Notes under the pieces: generated by a model | The model's database searches: none | Seen by the model: only the letters and a program-made list of their open reading frames with translations | Told to the model about the DNA's origin: nothing | In this document: positions 1-7,908 of the stretch, piece by piece | How the letters are laid out: the number at the start of each line of letters is the position of its first letter | Numbering within the stretch: the stretch's first letter is position 1 | Made by a program: the position numbers and the translations under genes | Assembly: GCA_015657435.1 (NCBI GenBank) | Contig: JADLKH010000002.1 | Location: 22,948 to 35,927, forward strand | DNA from: Synergistales bacterium | GTDB taxonomy: Bacteria > Synergistota > Synergistia > Synergistales > 79-D21 | Direction: 5' to 3' | DNA: 12,980 bases

Positions 1-1428
1 CTCCCCGAGCCCGAGCTGGCCCCACATGCGGCGAGAGGTCTCCGGCATGAAGGGAGCCACCATGAGGGAAATTTGGACAAGGGCCTGGTAGAGCGTTCCG
101 AGGACGGAGTCGAGGCGAGGGTCGTTATCCTTTCCCAACTTCCACGGAGCTGTCTCGTCGATATACTTGTTCATCCGGGAAATAAAGGTCCAGATCGCTT
201 TCAGCGCCTCGTCGAACGCGAACTCGGACATCCTGTCGAAAACCGTCTCGAAGGTCGTGGAGGCCAGTTTCTCCATTTCCGCATCCAGGGGGTCGGAGGG
301 GCCGCACCCGGTGACCATGCAGCCCTTGAATCGTTCGATCATCTGGAGGGTACGGTTCAGCAGGTTCCCAAGGTCATTGGCAAGGTCCGAGTTGATCCGG
401 CGGGCAAGCCCGTTCTCGGAAAAATCTCCGTCGAGCCCGAAGGGGACCTCGCGAAGGAGGAAGTACCGGAACGCATCCTGACCGTAAAGGTCCACCATCT
501 CGAAGGGATCCACCACGTTGCCCTTGGACTTCGACATCTTCTCCCCTTCGACCGTCCACCATCCATGGGAAAAAACCTGGCGGGGCGGATTGACTCCAAG
601 GGCAAGGAGCATGGCGGGCCAAACAACACAGTGGAAGCGGATGATGTCCTTCCCGACGAGATGCCGCACAACGGGCCAGAACCGTTTCCATTTCTCCTCA
701 TCCCCGGGGTATCCGCACACGGTCAGGTAATTGATCAGGGCATCAAACCAGACGTAGATGACATGACGGCTGTCGCCCGGCACAGGGATCCCCCATTTGA
801 GTGTTGTCCTGGAAATGGACTGATCCTTCAGCCCGCTCCTGATGAAACTGACGATTTCGTTGTACCGGGTCCGGGGCAGGATCGCATCCGGGTTCTCCTC
901 GTAGAAGCGCAGGAGAGGCTCCTGGTAGTTGGACATCCGGAAGAAATAACTCTCCTCCGTCATTTTTTCGAGCGGTCTTTTGCAGTCGGGACACGTCTTG
1001 CCTTCTCCCATCTGGGCCTCAGGAACATACGTTTCGCAAGGAACGCAGTACCATCCTTCGTAGGTTCCCTTGTAGACATCCCCCTGGGCGATGAGTTTCT
1101 CGAAAATCGCCGTGACGACCTTGAAATGCCGCTCTTCCGTCGTCCGGATGAAATCATCGTTGGAAATGCCGAGCACTGTCCAGAGTTTCCGGAAATTTTC
1201 CACGGTCTGGTCCGCAAGCTGCTGGGCCGTCAGTCCTTTGCCCTCCGCCGCCTGCTGGATTTTCTGGCCATGTTCATCGGTGCCCGTTGCGAAAAGGACG
1301 GGTTGCCCCATCATCCTGTGGAAACGCGCGCTCACGTCGGCTGCGATCGTCGTATAGGCGTGCCCGATATGAGGGACATCGTTGACATAGTAGATAGGGG
1401 TTGTGATGTAAAAAGGCTCCCTGCTCAT
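1..1428 (-). CDS. metG: Methionyl-tRNA synthetase, 3' end outside window
   Basis: This gene encodes the class I aminoacyl-tRNA synthetase that charges tRNA-Met with methionine in the cytoplasm, for both initiation and elongation. The first 476 residues are present, open to the window edge. The class I HIGH motif is at residues 20-23, the KMSKS loop at 297-301, and a single four-cysteine zinc knuckle at C128, C131, C146 and C149, which is the Bacillus/Thermotoga-like arrangement. The segment after KMSKS is the start of the anticodon-binding helical domain. Family members are usually about 630-670 residues, so the rest of that domain and any C-terminal tRNA-binding domain lie before base 1. The ATG at 1428 is preceded by GGGAGG (complement of 1438-1443) at 9 bases. 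It is the last gene of the visible unit, 37 bases after rsmI. The annotation is secure; only the 3' end is unknown. Confidence 0.97.
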   Translation of the reverse strand, partial: MSREPFYITTPIYYVNDVPHIGHAYTTIAADVSARFHRMMGQPVLFATGTDEHGQKIQQAAEGKGLTAQQLADQTVENFRKLWTVLGISNDDFIRTTEERHFKVVTAIFEKLIAQGDVYKGTYEGWYCVPCETYVPEAQMGEGKTCPDCKRPLEKMTEESYFFRMSNYQEPLLRFYEENPDAILPRTRYNEIVSFIRSGLKDQSISRTTLKWGIPVPGDSRHVIYVWFDALINYLTVCGYPGDEEKWKRFWPVVRHLVGKDIIRFHCVVWPAMLLALGVNPPRQVFSHGWWTVEGEKMSKSKGNVVDPFEMVDLYGQDAFRYFLLREVPFGLDGDFSENGLARRINSDLANDLGNLLNRTLQMIERFKGCMVTGCGPSDPLDAEMEKLASTTFETVFDRMSEFAFDEALKAIWTFISRMNKYIDETAPWKLGKDNDPRLDSVLGTLYQALVQISLMVAPFMPETSRRMWGQLGLGE

Positions 1429-1465
1429 TTTTTCGGTCCTCCCCTTCGCGGATTCATCCTCTTCT

Positions 1466-2305
1466 TCATGAGGGATGGCTTTCCTTCGGCTCTCCGGTCA
1501 TCAGAAAAGCCTTAGCGCGATTTTTCGAAATACCATAGCGCTCGTGGACCGTTTTGACAACAGCCCTCACCGAAAGGCCTTGCCCGATGGCCTCGCGCGC
1601 GAACTCCTCCCAGGATTCCTCCGGTTCGTTTCGGGAGCTCTCCGGGGCGCCTCCGACCACCAGGACCATTTCGCCCTTCACGGGTGACTGGACTTTTTCC
1701 ACCAGTTCTTCGAGCTCCATCCTCAAGACTTCCTCGTGGACCTTGCTGAGTTCACGAACCAGGGCACAGGGACGGTTGCCGAGGACATGAACGCAATCGG
1801 CCACCTCATCCTTGAGGCGGTGGGGAGAAACGTAGAACACAAGCGTGCAGGGAACGTCCTTCAACGCAATCAGGCGTTTTTGCCGATCGCCCCTTCTGGG
1901 AGGAAGGAATCCCTCGAACTGGAAAGTGTGCGTGGGAAGTCCCGAAAGCACGAGTGCCGGGATCAATGCGGTGGCGCCGGGCAGCACTTCGACGTGAATG
2001 CCTTCGCGGATGGCTTCTCCGACAAGGTGAGCCCCGGGATCCGAAATGCCCGGCGTCCCGGCATCCGTGACCAGAGCAATCCTTTTCCCCTCACGGAGCG
2101 CCCTCAAAAGGAGCGGAGCTTTTTCTTTCTCGTTGTGCTCATGGGAGGAAACAAGAGGGACCCGGATGTCGAGATGGTTCAGGAGGCGCAGCGTTCTCCG
2201 CGTATCCTCACAGGCGATCAGGTCAGCCTCCTTCAGCACGCGAATCGCCCTCAGCGTGATGTCCTCCAGATTGCCGACCGGTGTCGGGACCAGGATCAGA
2301 GGCAT
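1466..2305 (-). CDS. rsmI: 16S rRNA (cytidine-1402 2'-O)-methyltransferase RsmI
   Basis: RsmI is a SAM-dependent tetrapyrrole-methylase-fold enzyme that 2'-O-methylates C1402 in the decoding centre of 16S rRNA. The predicted 279 residues match the family's usual length. Visible family motifs are VPTPVGNLEDIT at 6-17, CEDTRRT at 32-38, the glycine-rich DAGTPGISDPG loop at 81-91 (SAM site), RELSKVHEE at 184-192 and KGEMVLVV at 210-217. The C-terminal helical part (about 235-270) is the small domain found in full-length RsmI. The ATG at 2305 has GGAGAG (complement of 2312-2317) 6 bases upstream and overlaps the end of the preceding methyltransferase gene by 10 bases, suggesting translational coupling. 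A neighbouring YabB-type methyltransferase and a downstream metG echo the Bacillus yabB-yabC-metS region. Nothing looks broken. Confidence 0.97.
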   Translation of the reverse strand: MPLILVPTPVGNLEDITLRAIRVLKEADLIACEDTRRTLRLLNHLDIRVPLVSSHEHNEKEKAPLLLRALREGKRIALVTDAGTPGISDPGAHLVGEAIREGIHVEVLPGATALIPALVLSGLPTHTFQFEGFLPPRRGDRQKRLIALKDVPCTLVFYVSPHRLKDEVADCVHVLGNRPCALVRELSKVHEEVLRMELEELVEKVQSPVKGEMVLVVGGAPESSRNEPEESWEEFAREAIGQGLSVRAVVKTVHERYGISKNRAKAFLMTGEPKESHPS

Positions 2306-3038
2306 GGTGGACTCTCCAGCCGGTAGGCGGACAGAAGTTCAGGAGTGTACTCTCCATGCTCGTCCGTGATGAAAAGAGGCGGATCGATCACCACTCCTCC
2401 CCTCCCCTGCTTCATGGCGGCAAGGAGGAAGGTCGAGGCCTCCTTCCCCGGGCCGGGATGGATGAAACGGATCCGTTTCGGTTCCAGAGCCTTTTGCCGG
2501 AAGAGACTGAGGGCTTCCGCCGTGCGATTCGCCCTCATGACGAGGTAGAACCTTCCCCTCGGCTTCAGGAGATGGCTTGCGGCAGCGGCCACGTCGGCCA
2601 GGCTGCATGCCGTCCCGTGGCGGGCCACGGCCTTTATGGAATGGCAGCTGACCCGGCTCTTTTCCGGGTCGTTGTAGGGGGGTTCATAAGGACCACGTCG
2701 AAGGACTCGGCCGGGAAATGGGTCCGAATTTCCCTGAGGTCTCCACAGGCAAAACCGACCCTCTCTTCCAGCCGGTTGCACCGGGCGTTCTGCACGGCCA
2801 TATCCGCAAGATCCCTGCAGATCTCGAGGCCCTCGAATTTCGCGGCCTGCGGAAATTTACGGGCGAGGATGAGCAGGACGGCCCCATGGGCACAGCCCAG
2901 CTCCAGAACTCTTTCCCCTCTTCGGATCTTGACCGAGGCCGCGAGAAGGACCGTATCCACGGAAACGCGCGGGCCCTCCACAGGCTGATTGAGTTTCAAC
3001 TCGCCAAACAGGATGTCGTCGGTTGTCGTTTCGCTCAT
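2296..3038 (-). CDS. TrmN6/YabB-type tRNA N6-adenine methyltransferase, apparent frameshift
   Basis: This is a Rossmann-fold SAM-dependent N6-adenine methyltransferase of the TrmN6 (YfiC)/YabB family, whose E. coli member modifies A37 of tRNA1-Val; the substrate here is inferred. The first frame runs from ATG 3038 (GGAGG 7 bases upstream; start overlaps the smc stop as ATGA) and shows SVDTVLLAAS at 26-35 and the SAM-binding ELGCAHG at 46-52. At residues 119-121 it reads NPP, then turns to nonsense and stops at 2634. The second frame continues with YNDPEKS and on to ARHGTACSLADV, LLKPRGRFYLVMR and PPLFITDEHGEYT, ending at the TGA at 2296. One base too few in the C6 run (2677-2682) therefore splits the NPPY motif. 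Restoring it gives 247 residues, the usual family length. It could be a sequencing error, a real null mutation or a -1 recoding site. Confidence 0.85.
2650..2670 (-). repeat. Perfect 7-bp inverted repeat (hairpin) after the C6 run
   Basis: On the coding strand GACCCGG (complement of 2664-2670), loop AAAAGAG, and CCGGGTC (complement of 2650-2656) form a perfect stem with six G-C pairs and one A-U pair. It starts 5 bases after the CCCCCCT heptamer. It lies inside coding sequence (codons for DPEKSRV) and has no U tract, so it is not a terminator. It could stimulate frameshifting, or the GC-rich fold could have promoted a sequencing error beside the homopolymer. Confidence 0.5.
2676..2682 (-). 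other. C CCC CCT heptamer at the frameshift point
   Basis: Read on the coding strand, the bases from 2682 down to 2676 are CCCCCCT, in the zero frame of the methyltransferase as AAC CCC CCT ACA. A slip of one base back re-pairs both proline codons (CCC CCC) and puts TAC, the tyrosine of NPPY, in frame. This has the X XXY YYZ form of a -1 slippery site. Proline-codon heptamers are not among the efficient bacterial ones I know, so function is a hypothesis; the homopolymer itself is plain. Confidence 0.4.
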
Positions 3039-6000
3039 GTCCAGTCCTCCATACGCACCCCGACCAGCTGGGAAAGCCCCGGTTCCGAAAGGGTGACGCC
3101 ATAGAGAACGTCCGCCTTTTCCATGGTCGTCCTCCTGTGAGTCATGGCAAGGATCTGGAGGTTGCCGGCATATTCCGCCGCCAGCTCCACGTACCGCCGC
3201 AGGTTGACCTCATCCAGGGCAGCGTCCGCCTCGTCCAGAATCGCGATGGGGACACGGGCTTCTTCCATGGCCGCAAACAGGAGAGCGATCGCCGTCAACG
3301 ACTGCTCTCCCCCTGAAAGCTGCGCCAGCCCTTGAGGCCGCTTCCCTGGTGGACGGGCCGTGACATCCACGCCGGCCTCCCACCCTTCACCGGCCCCTTC
3401 AATCTCCAAATGGGCTTCACCACCCCCGAAAAGGCGCTGGAACAGGGTGTCGAAACGCCGGTCGATCCCATCCATGGCAAGGCCGAAAACCCTCGAAGCT
3501 TCCCGGTCCGTATCAGCGATGAAACCCTGCAGGGTCCGGATCCCCTCGCTCACGTCCGAACACTGTTCGGAAAGGAATGCCGTTCGTTCCCGAAGGGATT
3601 CCTCTTCGGACAGGGCTCCCATCTCCACCTCACCCATGGACCGAAGAATCCTTTCAGCGTTCCGGATTTTCCGCTTCACTTCCTCCAGATCGGTTGCTTC
3701 GCACAATCCGGCTCCGGGATAGGGATGCTTCTCCTCCCACTCCGCCACCAGCTCCGCCAAGCTGTTTTCCGCTTCAAGGGTTTCCCGTCCCAGTTCCTCC
3801 AGCCGGGTTCTGCAGCGGCGATCCGCTTCCTGGGCCCTGCCTTCGCGGGCAACAACCCTGACAAGGTCCTTCCTGTCCCTCTCGGATCGGGATGAAAGGC
3901 CATTTCCCCTGTCCTCAAGCTCTTTCTTCTGCCTCCACGAAACGAGGTATTGCCTGCCAAGCCCCGACAGGTTCTCAAGAAGCTTCGCGAGGATGCTCCC
4001 ACGCGAGGCGATTTCCGCCTCCGTCACCTTTAGGGATTCCCGAACTCCGCGGATTTCCCTTTCGACCCGTCCCAGCAATTCCCGTGCGCCCCGCTGCTTC
4101 TCTTCTGCCAGAAGGACCTCCGTCTCAGGAGTTGTGGGTTCCTCTTCCCAGGAGTGGTCTTCGATGGCCTCTCCCATGGAATCCAGAAGCGCACTGATCT
4201 TTTTCTGTTCGCTGGAAACCGCCTGATATTTTTCTCCCGTTGCGGAGAGATTCTCCAGGACCTTCTTCCGGGCTTCCAGCAGCTGCTGTGTTTCCCGATC
4301 CGCTCTTTCCTTCTGCCCTTTCAGAAGCCGAAGAGTTTCCTGCGATTCCCGCTTCTGGGCAAAAGCGCTTTCCTTTTCTGCCGCAGTTTGAATTTCCGTT
4401 GCTTCAGCCCCGGAAAGTGTCGCCTGCACCCTCTCTTCCTCCTGGTGAAGGCTTTCAAGCAGGGCTTCAAGTTCCTTCCGGCGACGCCGGATCTCGATTC
4501 CTCCTGCTCCGCTTCGCTGCGTCCCACCCGAAATGGAACCGCCGGGCATGAAAACCTCCCCATCAAGGGTGGCAACCGCAAGCCTTGGCCGAAGGCGAAC
4601 GAGGTTCGAAGCCGAACCGTAATCTTCCAGAAGGAGAAGATCGCCCAACAGGTGCTCGACGGCCCCTTTCCACTCTCCATTGATGTCAAGCAAATCAAGG
4701 GCCCAGCCCTGAACACCCGGCTCTTTCTCCAAACCGGTGTCACGGGAGAACCTTAACGAACGGCATCGTTCCAGCGGCAGGAAAGTCGCCCTCCCTGCCT
4801 GAGCCTGACGAAGCTTGTCGATGCAAAGACGCGCTTCTTCCATATCTTTGACGATCAGCCAGAACTGCCTTGCCCCCAGGTAGGATTCGATCGCCTTCAC
4901 ATAACGGTTCGGGCACTCAAAAGCCTCAATGACGGGAACGGGAGAAACCGGGAGACGCCCCAGCTTCGCGGCCGCGACCAGAAATTGGACGGGTCGAGGG
5001 AAAACCTGCCCGTCCATTTTCTGGTTGAGGTTCTCCAGCTCTGAGGAAACCTGGAGGACCTGTTTCCTCAGCCGTGTATTCTCAACCGCTGCCTTCTGGG
5101 AAGCCGCGAATGCCGCTGAATGGGATTCGACTGCGGCCTCGCAATTCCTGCCGATTGCATCATCGCAGGTTTTTGCCTCCTCCAGAGCTTTTACCAACCG
5201 GGACGACTCGGAGAAAATCTCAGACCATTCCTTTCCAAGAGAGCCGCACTGTCGTCCCAGAGCGGCCAGCCTGGCCTTCAATGTCTCCGCCTCGGCCCCC
5301 AGTTCGGCTTTCCGGCGGGAAAGGATCTTGAATTCCTTGGCCCGTTTCTCGGCTTCCTGCCGTTTTCTCAGCCTTTCTTCCCTGGCTTCCAGCGCCGCGG
5401 CCCTCTTCCTGGAAAGCTCTGACTCAATGGATGCGGCCAGCTCTCGTTGGACTTTCTCCTCCTGTTCAAGGACGAGCAAGGCCTCCCGTTTCTTGGAGCA
5501 CTCGCTCTTTGCGCCCTGAATCTGATCCTTGTCCCTCCTGAGGGCTGAAGCCAGAGAGGCGGCCTGCCGCAGCGTTTCCTGCAGGAGATGGAGTCCCGCT
5601 GCCTGGTCCTGGCGGCAGGTTTCCATTTCGGTTCTTAGGATCGAGAGGCTTCGCTCAAGCAGATCTCTCCTTCGGCTCCACCCCGCACTCCAAAATGAAT
5701 GGACCGCCTGTTCCCGTTCGAGAATGTCGTGCCGATTCCTGAGGGACTGAACCGCACCTTCCGACCGTTCCCTGCGCAACCAGTAGGAGTGGCGTCGCTG
5801 GTCTTCAAGAGCATCGAGGATTTCTCGGGCACGGCGGGCCTTTTCCACCATTGGAGCGATTTCCTCCCGCCGCGCGGAAAGCTCGGAAAGAAGCGTCGCA
5901 AGGCGCAGCAATTCCTCCTCGGCTCTCTTCAGCCGATCAACCGCTTCTTCCCTTTTCCTCCGATAGAGGTCGATCCCGAACAGGCCTTCCAGGAGCATTC

Positions 6001-6451
6001 TTCTCTGAAGAGGTTTCTGCTGAATGATTTCAGCGATCTCTCCCTGCCCCATGAAGGCGAACCGAATGCCCTCCAATCCCCATGTCCGCTTGATCTGGTC
6101 CAGGTCCTGAAGGCGGATGCGGTTTCCGTCGACGGTCAAAAGACCCGTCCCCTCCTTGTCGACCTTTCTCCGGATCTGGCATGCTTCTTTCCCGGCAAGC
6201 AGCCGAACGGCCACTTCCGTTTCCTTGCAGGGGGGCAGGCTCGCGCTCCCCTGGAAAAGCAGGTCGGTTTGCCGGGAGATCCTGAGATCGGAAGGCGCAC
6301 CTTCACCGAGGACCCATCTCATGGCATCGAGGAGGTTGCTTTTTCCGCTCCCGTTCGGCCCGACGATGCAGGTCAACCCGGGAGAAAGCGACAGATCGTG
6401 GTCGCCTCCGAAGCTCTTAAAACCCTTAAGCAGAAGTTGGGCGATGTACAT
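3035..6451 (-). CDS. smc: Chromosome segregation/condensation ATPase SMC
   Basis: SMC is the bacterial condensin ATPase. It forms a dimer that works with ScpA and ScpB to extrude loops and align chromosome arms; the scp genes are not in this window. The 1138-residue protein has the full family layout: N-terminal ATPase half with Walker A GPNGSGKS at 31-38 and Q-loop glutamine near 136; a long Glu/Arg/Lys-rich coiled coil (about 160-480); a hinge (about 485-645) ending in the conserved GGSISGG; a return coiled coil; then the ABC signature LSGGEQ at 1045-1050 and Walker B ILDEADAALDE from 1071. A longer open frame reaches 6589, but its extra 46 residues lie inside rng and look unlike SMC. The protein start MYIAQLLLKGFKSFG fixes ATG 6451. 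Only a weak AGGCGG lies upstream, so translation is probably coupled to rng, which it overlaps by 26 bases. Confidence 0.97.
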   Translation of the reverse strand: MYIAQLLLKGFKSFGGDHDLSLSPGLTCIVGPNGSGKSNLLDAMRWVLGEGAPSDLRISRQTDLLFQGSASLPPCKETEVAVRLLAGKEACQIRRKVDKEGTGLLTVDGNRIRLQDLDQIKRTWGLEGIRFAFMGQGEIAEIIQQKPLQRRMLLEGLFGIDLYRRKREEAVDRLKRAEEELLRLATLLSELSARREEIAPMVEKARRAREILDALEDQRRHSYWLRRERSEGAVQSLRNRHDILEREQAVHSFWSAGWSRRRDLLERSLSILRTEMETCRQDQAAGLHLLQETLRQAASLASALRRDKDQIQGAKSECSKKREALLVLEQEEKVQRELAASIESELSRKRAAALEAREERLRKRQEAEKRAKEFKILSRRKAELGAEAETLKARLAALGRQCGSLGKEWSEIFSESSRLVKALEEAKTCDDAIGRNCEAAVESHSAAFAASQKAAVENTRLRKQVLQVSSELENLNQKMDGQVFPRPVQFLVAAAKLGRLPVSPVPVIEAFECPNRYVKAIESYLGARQFWLIVKDMEEARLCIDKLRQAQAGRATFLPLERCRSLRFSRDTGLEKEPGVQGWALDLLDINGEWKGAVEHLLGDLLLLEDYGSASNLVRLRPRLAVATLDGEVFMPGGSISGGTQRSGAGGIEIRRRRKELEALLESLHQEEERVQATLSGAEATEIQTAAEKESAFAQKRESQETLRLLKGQKERADRETQQLLEARKKVLENLSATGEKYQAVSSEQKKISALLDSMGEAIEDHSWEEEPTTPETEVLLAEEKQRGARELLGRVEREIRGVRESLKVTEAEIASRGSILAKLLENLSGLGRQYLVSWRQKKELEDRGNGLSSRSERDRKDLVRVVAREGRAQEADRRCRTRLEELGRETLEAENSLAELVAEWEEKHPYPGAGLCEATDLEEVKRKIRNAERILRSMGEVEMGALSEEESLRERTAFLSEQCSDVSEGIRTLQGFIADTDREASRVFGLAMDGIDRRFDTLFQRLFGGGEAHLEIEGAGEGWEAGVDVTARPPGKRPQGLAQLSGGEQSLTAIALLFAAMEEARVPIAILDEADAALDEVNLRRYVELAAEYAGNLQILAMTHRRTTMEKADVLYGVTLSEPGLSQLVGVRMEDWT

Positions 6452-7892
6452 TGATCTTATGTTCCGCCTGGGCGAGAGCCCCCTGAAAATCAAGCCGGAA
6501 CTTCTCCCACGGGAAGAGCGGCATCTCCCGAAGGAATATTTTCCTCTCGAATTCTTCCTCCCAGCCCTCCAGGTAATTCTCGGCAACATGCCGCGCCACA
6601 GCCGGGTAAAGTTCGAGGATTAGCGCCTCGGCTTTTCCTGACCGGCAGACTTTCCTCAGGAACCGCTTGATCGAAAGGGCCAAGGTGTCTTCCTTGAGAA
6701 CCCAGCCGTTGCCCGAGCAGAACGGGCAGTTCTTCGTGAAGGTCCCTCTGAGATCGCCGCGGGCGCGCTTTCGAGTGATCTCCACAAGACCCAGCTGAGT
6801 AACCCCATAAACCCTCGCCTTGCACCGATCGTGCCTGAAGAGCTCTTCGAGCCTCTGCAGGAGGGCGCTCTTGTCTTCCTCGTATTCCATGTCGATGAAA
6901 TCGACAACGACAATCCCGCCGATGGATCGAAGACGCAATACCCTGTAGATCGATTCCGCCGCCTCAAGATTCGTCTTCAGGACCGTTTCCCTCAGGTTTG
7001 TCGCTCCGACGTATTTCCCCGTGTTCACGTCGATGACGGTCAAGGCCTCGGTCTGATCCACAACAAGCGTTCCACCGGACGGAAGCCAGACTTTCCTCTC
7101 GAGGGCGGCGGCAAGCTCCTTTTCGATGCCGTAGAACTCGAAAATCGGGACGGAACCCCCGTAAAGCTCGACCTTCGGCGGGCAGTCGGAAAAGAAATCA
7201 CGGACATACGCCGTCACTTTGTCATATTCCTCTGGACAGTCTACGACGATTTCCGAAACATCCCCGTTCAGTTCATCCCTAAGGATCCGCCCGACCAGGC
7301 CGATATCCCGGTACAAAAGCGAAGGAGCCGGTTGTCTTTCAGCGAGGGCGGAAATCTCTCGCCAGAGGTCCAGGAGCATTGCCAAGTCTCCCTGAAGGGC
7401 TTCCGTCGAGACTCCCTCGGCAACGGTCCTGACGATGACGCCGAAGCCCTGCGGTCGAAGGGCTCGGGCAAGTTGCCTGAGCCGCTTGCGTTCCCCCTCG
7501 TCAAGGATGCGCTTGGAAACGCCGGTTTCGTTTCCTCCGGGGACCAAAACCAGGAAGCGCCCCGGTAGCGACACTCTGGTCGAGACTCTTGCTCCCTTGC
7601 CTCTCCTTGCCGCTTTCACAACCTGGACGACCACTTCCGCATTGGCACGGACGTCCACTCCGCGTGCGTCCTCAAGGTAGAGGAAGGCATTTCGCCCATC
7701 CCCGAGGTTCACGAATGAGGCGTTCATCCCCGGCAGGACGCTGTCTACCCGGGCCTTGAAAATCTCTCCCGCCTTTTGGGTCTCCCACATCCGCTCACAA
7801 AAAATCTCCGCAACACGCCCCTCTTCCAGTATCGCAAGGCGCATCTCTTCAGAGTCGAGCACATTCGCGATGATCTGTCTTTCTATCGCCAT
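6426..7892 (-). CDS. rng: Ribonuclease G (RNase E/G family)
   Basis: This is an endoribonuclease of the RNase E/G family, which cleaves single-stranded AU-rich RNA with 5'-monophosphate sensing and takes part in rRNA maturation and mRNA decay. The 488-residue length fits RNase G, with no long RNase E-type scaffold tail. An S1 RNA-binding domain occupies about 42-110 (GEIFKARVDSVLPGMNASFV onwards). The DNase I-like catalytic part has the two metal-binding aspartates, D288 in TVIDVNTG and D331 in VVVDFIDM. The zinc-link cysteines that tie the dimer are C389 and C392 in CPFCSGNG. The frame could begin at a TTG at 7907, but ATG 7892 is preferred because GGGGAG sits 7 bases upstream. It follows the DUF2344 gene by 16 bases and overlaps smc by 26. 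E. coli rng also sits beside shape genes (mreBCD), so the link with rodA is a recurring theme. Confidence 0.96.
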   Translation of the reverse strand: MAIERQIIANVLDSEEMRLAILEEGRVAEIFCERMWETQKAGEIFKARVDSVLPGMNASFVNLGDGRNAFLYLEDARGVDVRANAEVVVQVVKAARRGKGARVSTRVSLPGRFLVLVPGGNETGVSKRILDEGERKRLRQLARALRPQGFGVIVRTVAEGVSTEALQGDLAMLLDLWREISALAERQPAPSLLYRDIGLVGRILRDELNGDVSEIVVDCPEEYDKVTAYVRDFFSDCPPKVELYGGSVPIFEFYGIEKELAAALERKVWLPSGGTLVVDQTEALTVIDVNTGKYVGATNLRETVLKTNLEAAESIYRVLRLRSIGGIVVVDFIDMEYEEDKSALLQRLEELFRHDRCKARVYGVTQLGLVEITRKRARGDLRGTFTKNCPFCSGNGWVLKEDTLALSIKRFLRKVCRSGKAEALILELYPAVARHVAENYLEGWEEEFERKIFLREMPLFPWEKFRLDFQGALAQAEHKINVHRPTSA

Positions 7893-7899
7893 CCCGTCA

Positions 7900-7905
7900 C
7901 TCCCC
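7900..7905 (-). promoter_or_regulatory. Ribosome binding site deciding the rng start
   Basis: The coding strand reads GGGGAG here, 7 bases before ATG 7892. The alternative TTG at 7907 would itself overlap this site and has no better one upstream, so the ATG start is preferred. Confidence 0.7.
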
Positions 7906-7908
7906 AAG

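Noticed and set aside
73..1515. A 480-codon open frame on the plus strand opposite metG
   Set aside because: It is antisense to a gene with clear HIGH, KMSKS and zinc motifs, its translation resembles no protein family, and long antisense frames are common in GC-rich coding sequence.
2650..2670. Hairpin as a transcription terminator
   Set aside because: It is inside coding sequence and no U tract follows on the coding strand.
1045..6451. Long Lys/Glu/Arg-rich stretches in smc as internal repeats
   Set aside because: They are the ordinary antiparallel coiled coil of SMC proteins, with no period beyond the heptad pattern that I could see.
5699..6454. A 251-codon plus-strand frame opposite the start of smc
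   Set aside because: Antisense shadow of the Walker A region; low-complexity Pro/Phe/Arg-rich translation and no convincing start context.
6452..6589. N-terminal 46-residue extension of SMC
   Set aside because: It lies inside rng in another frame, is Arg/Ser-rich, and the family start MYIAQLLLKGFKSFG begins at 6451.
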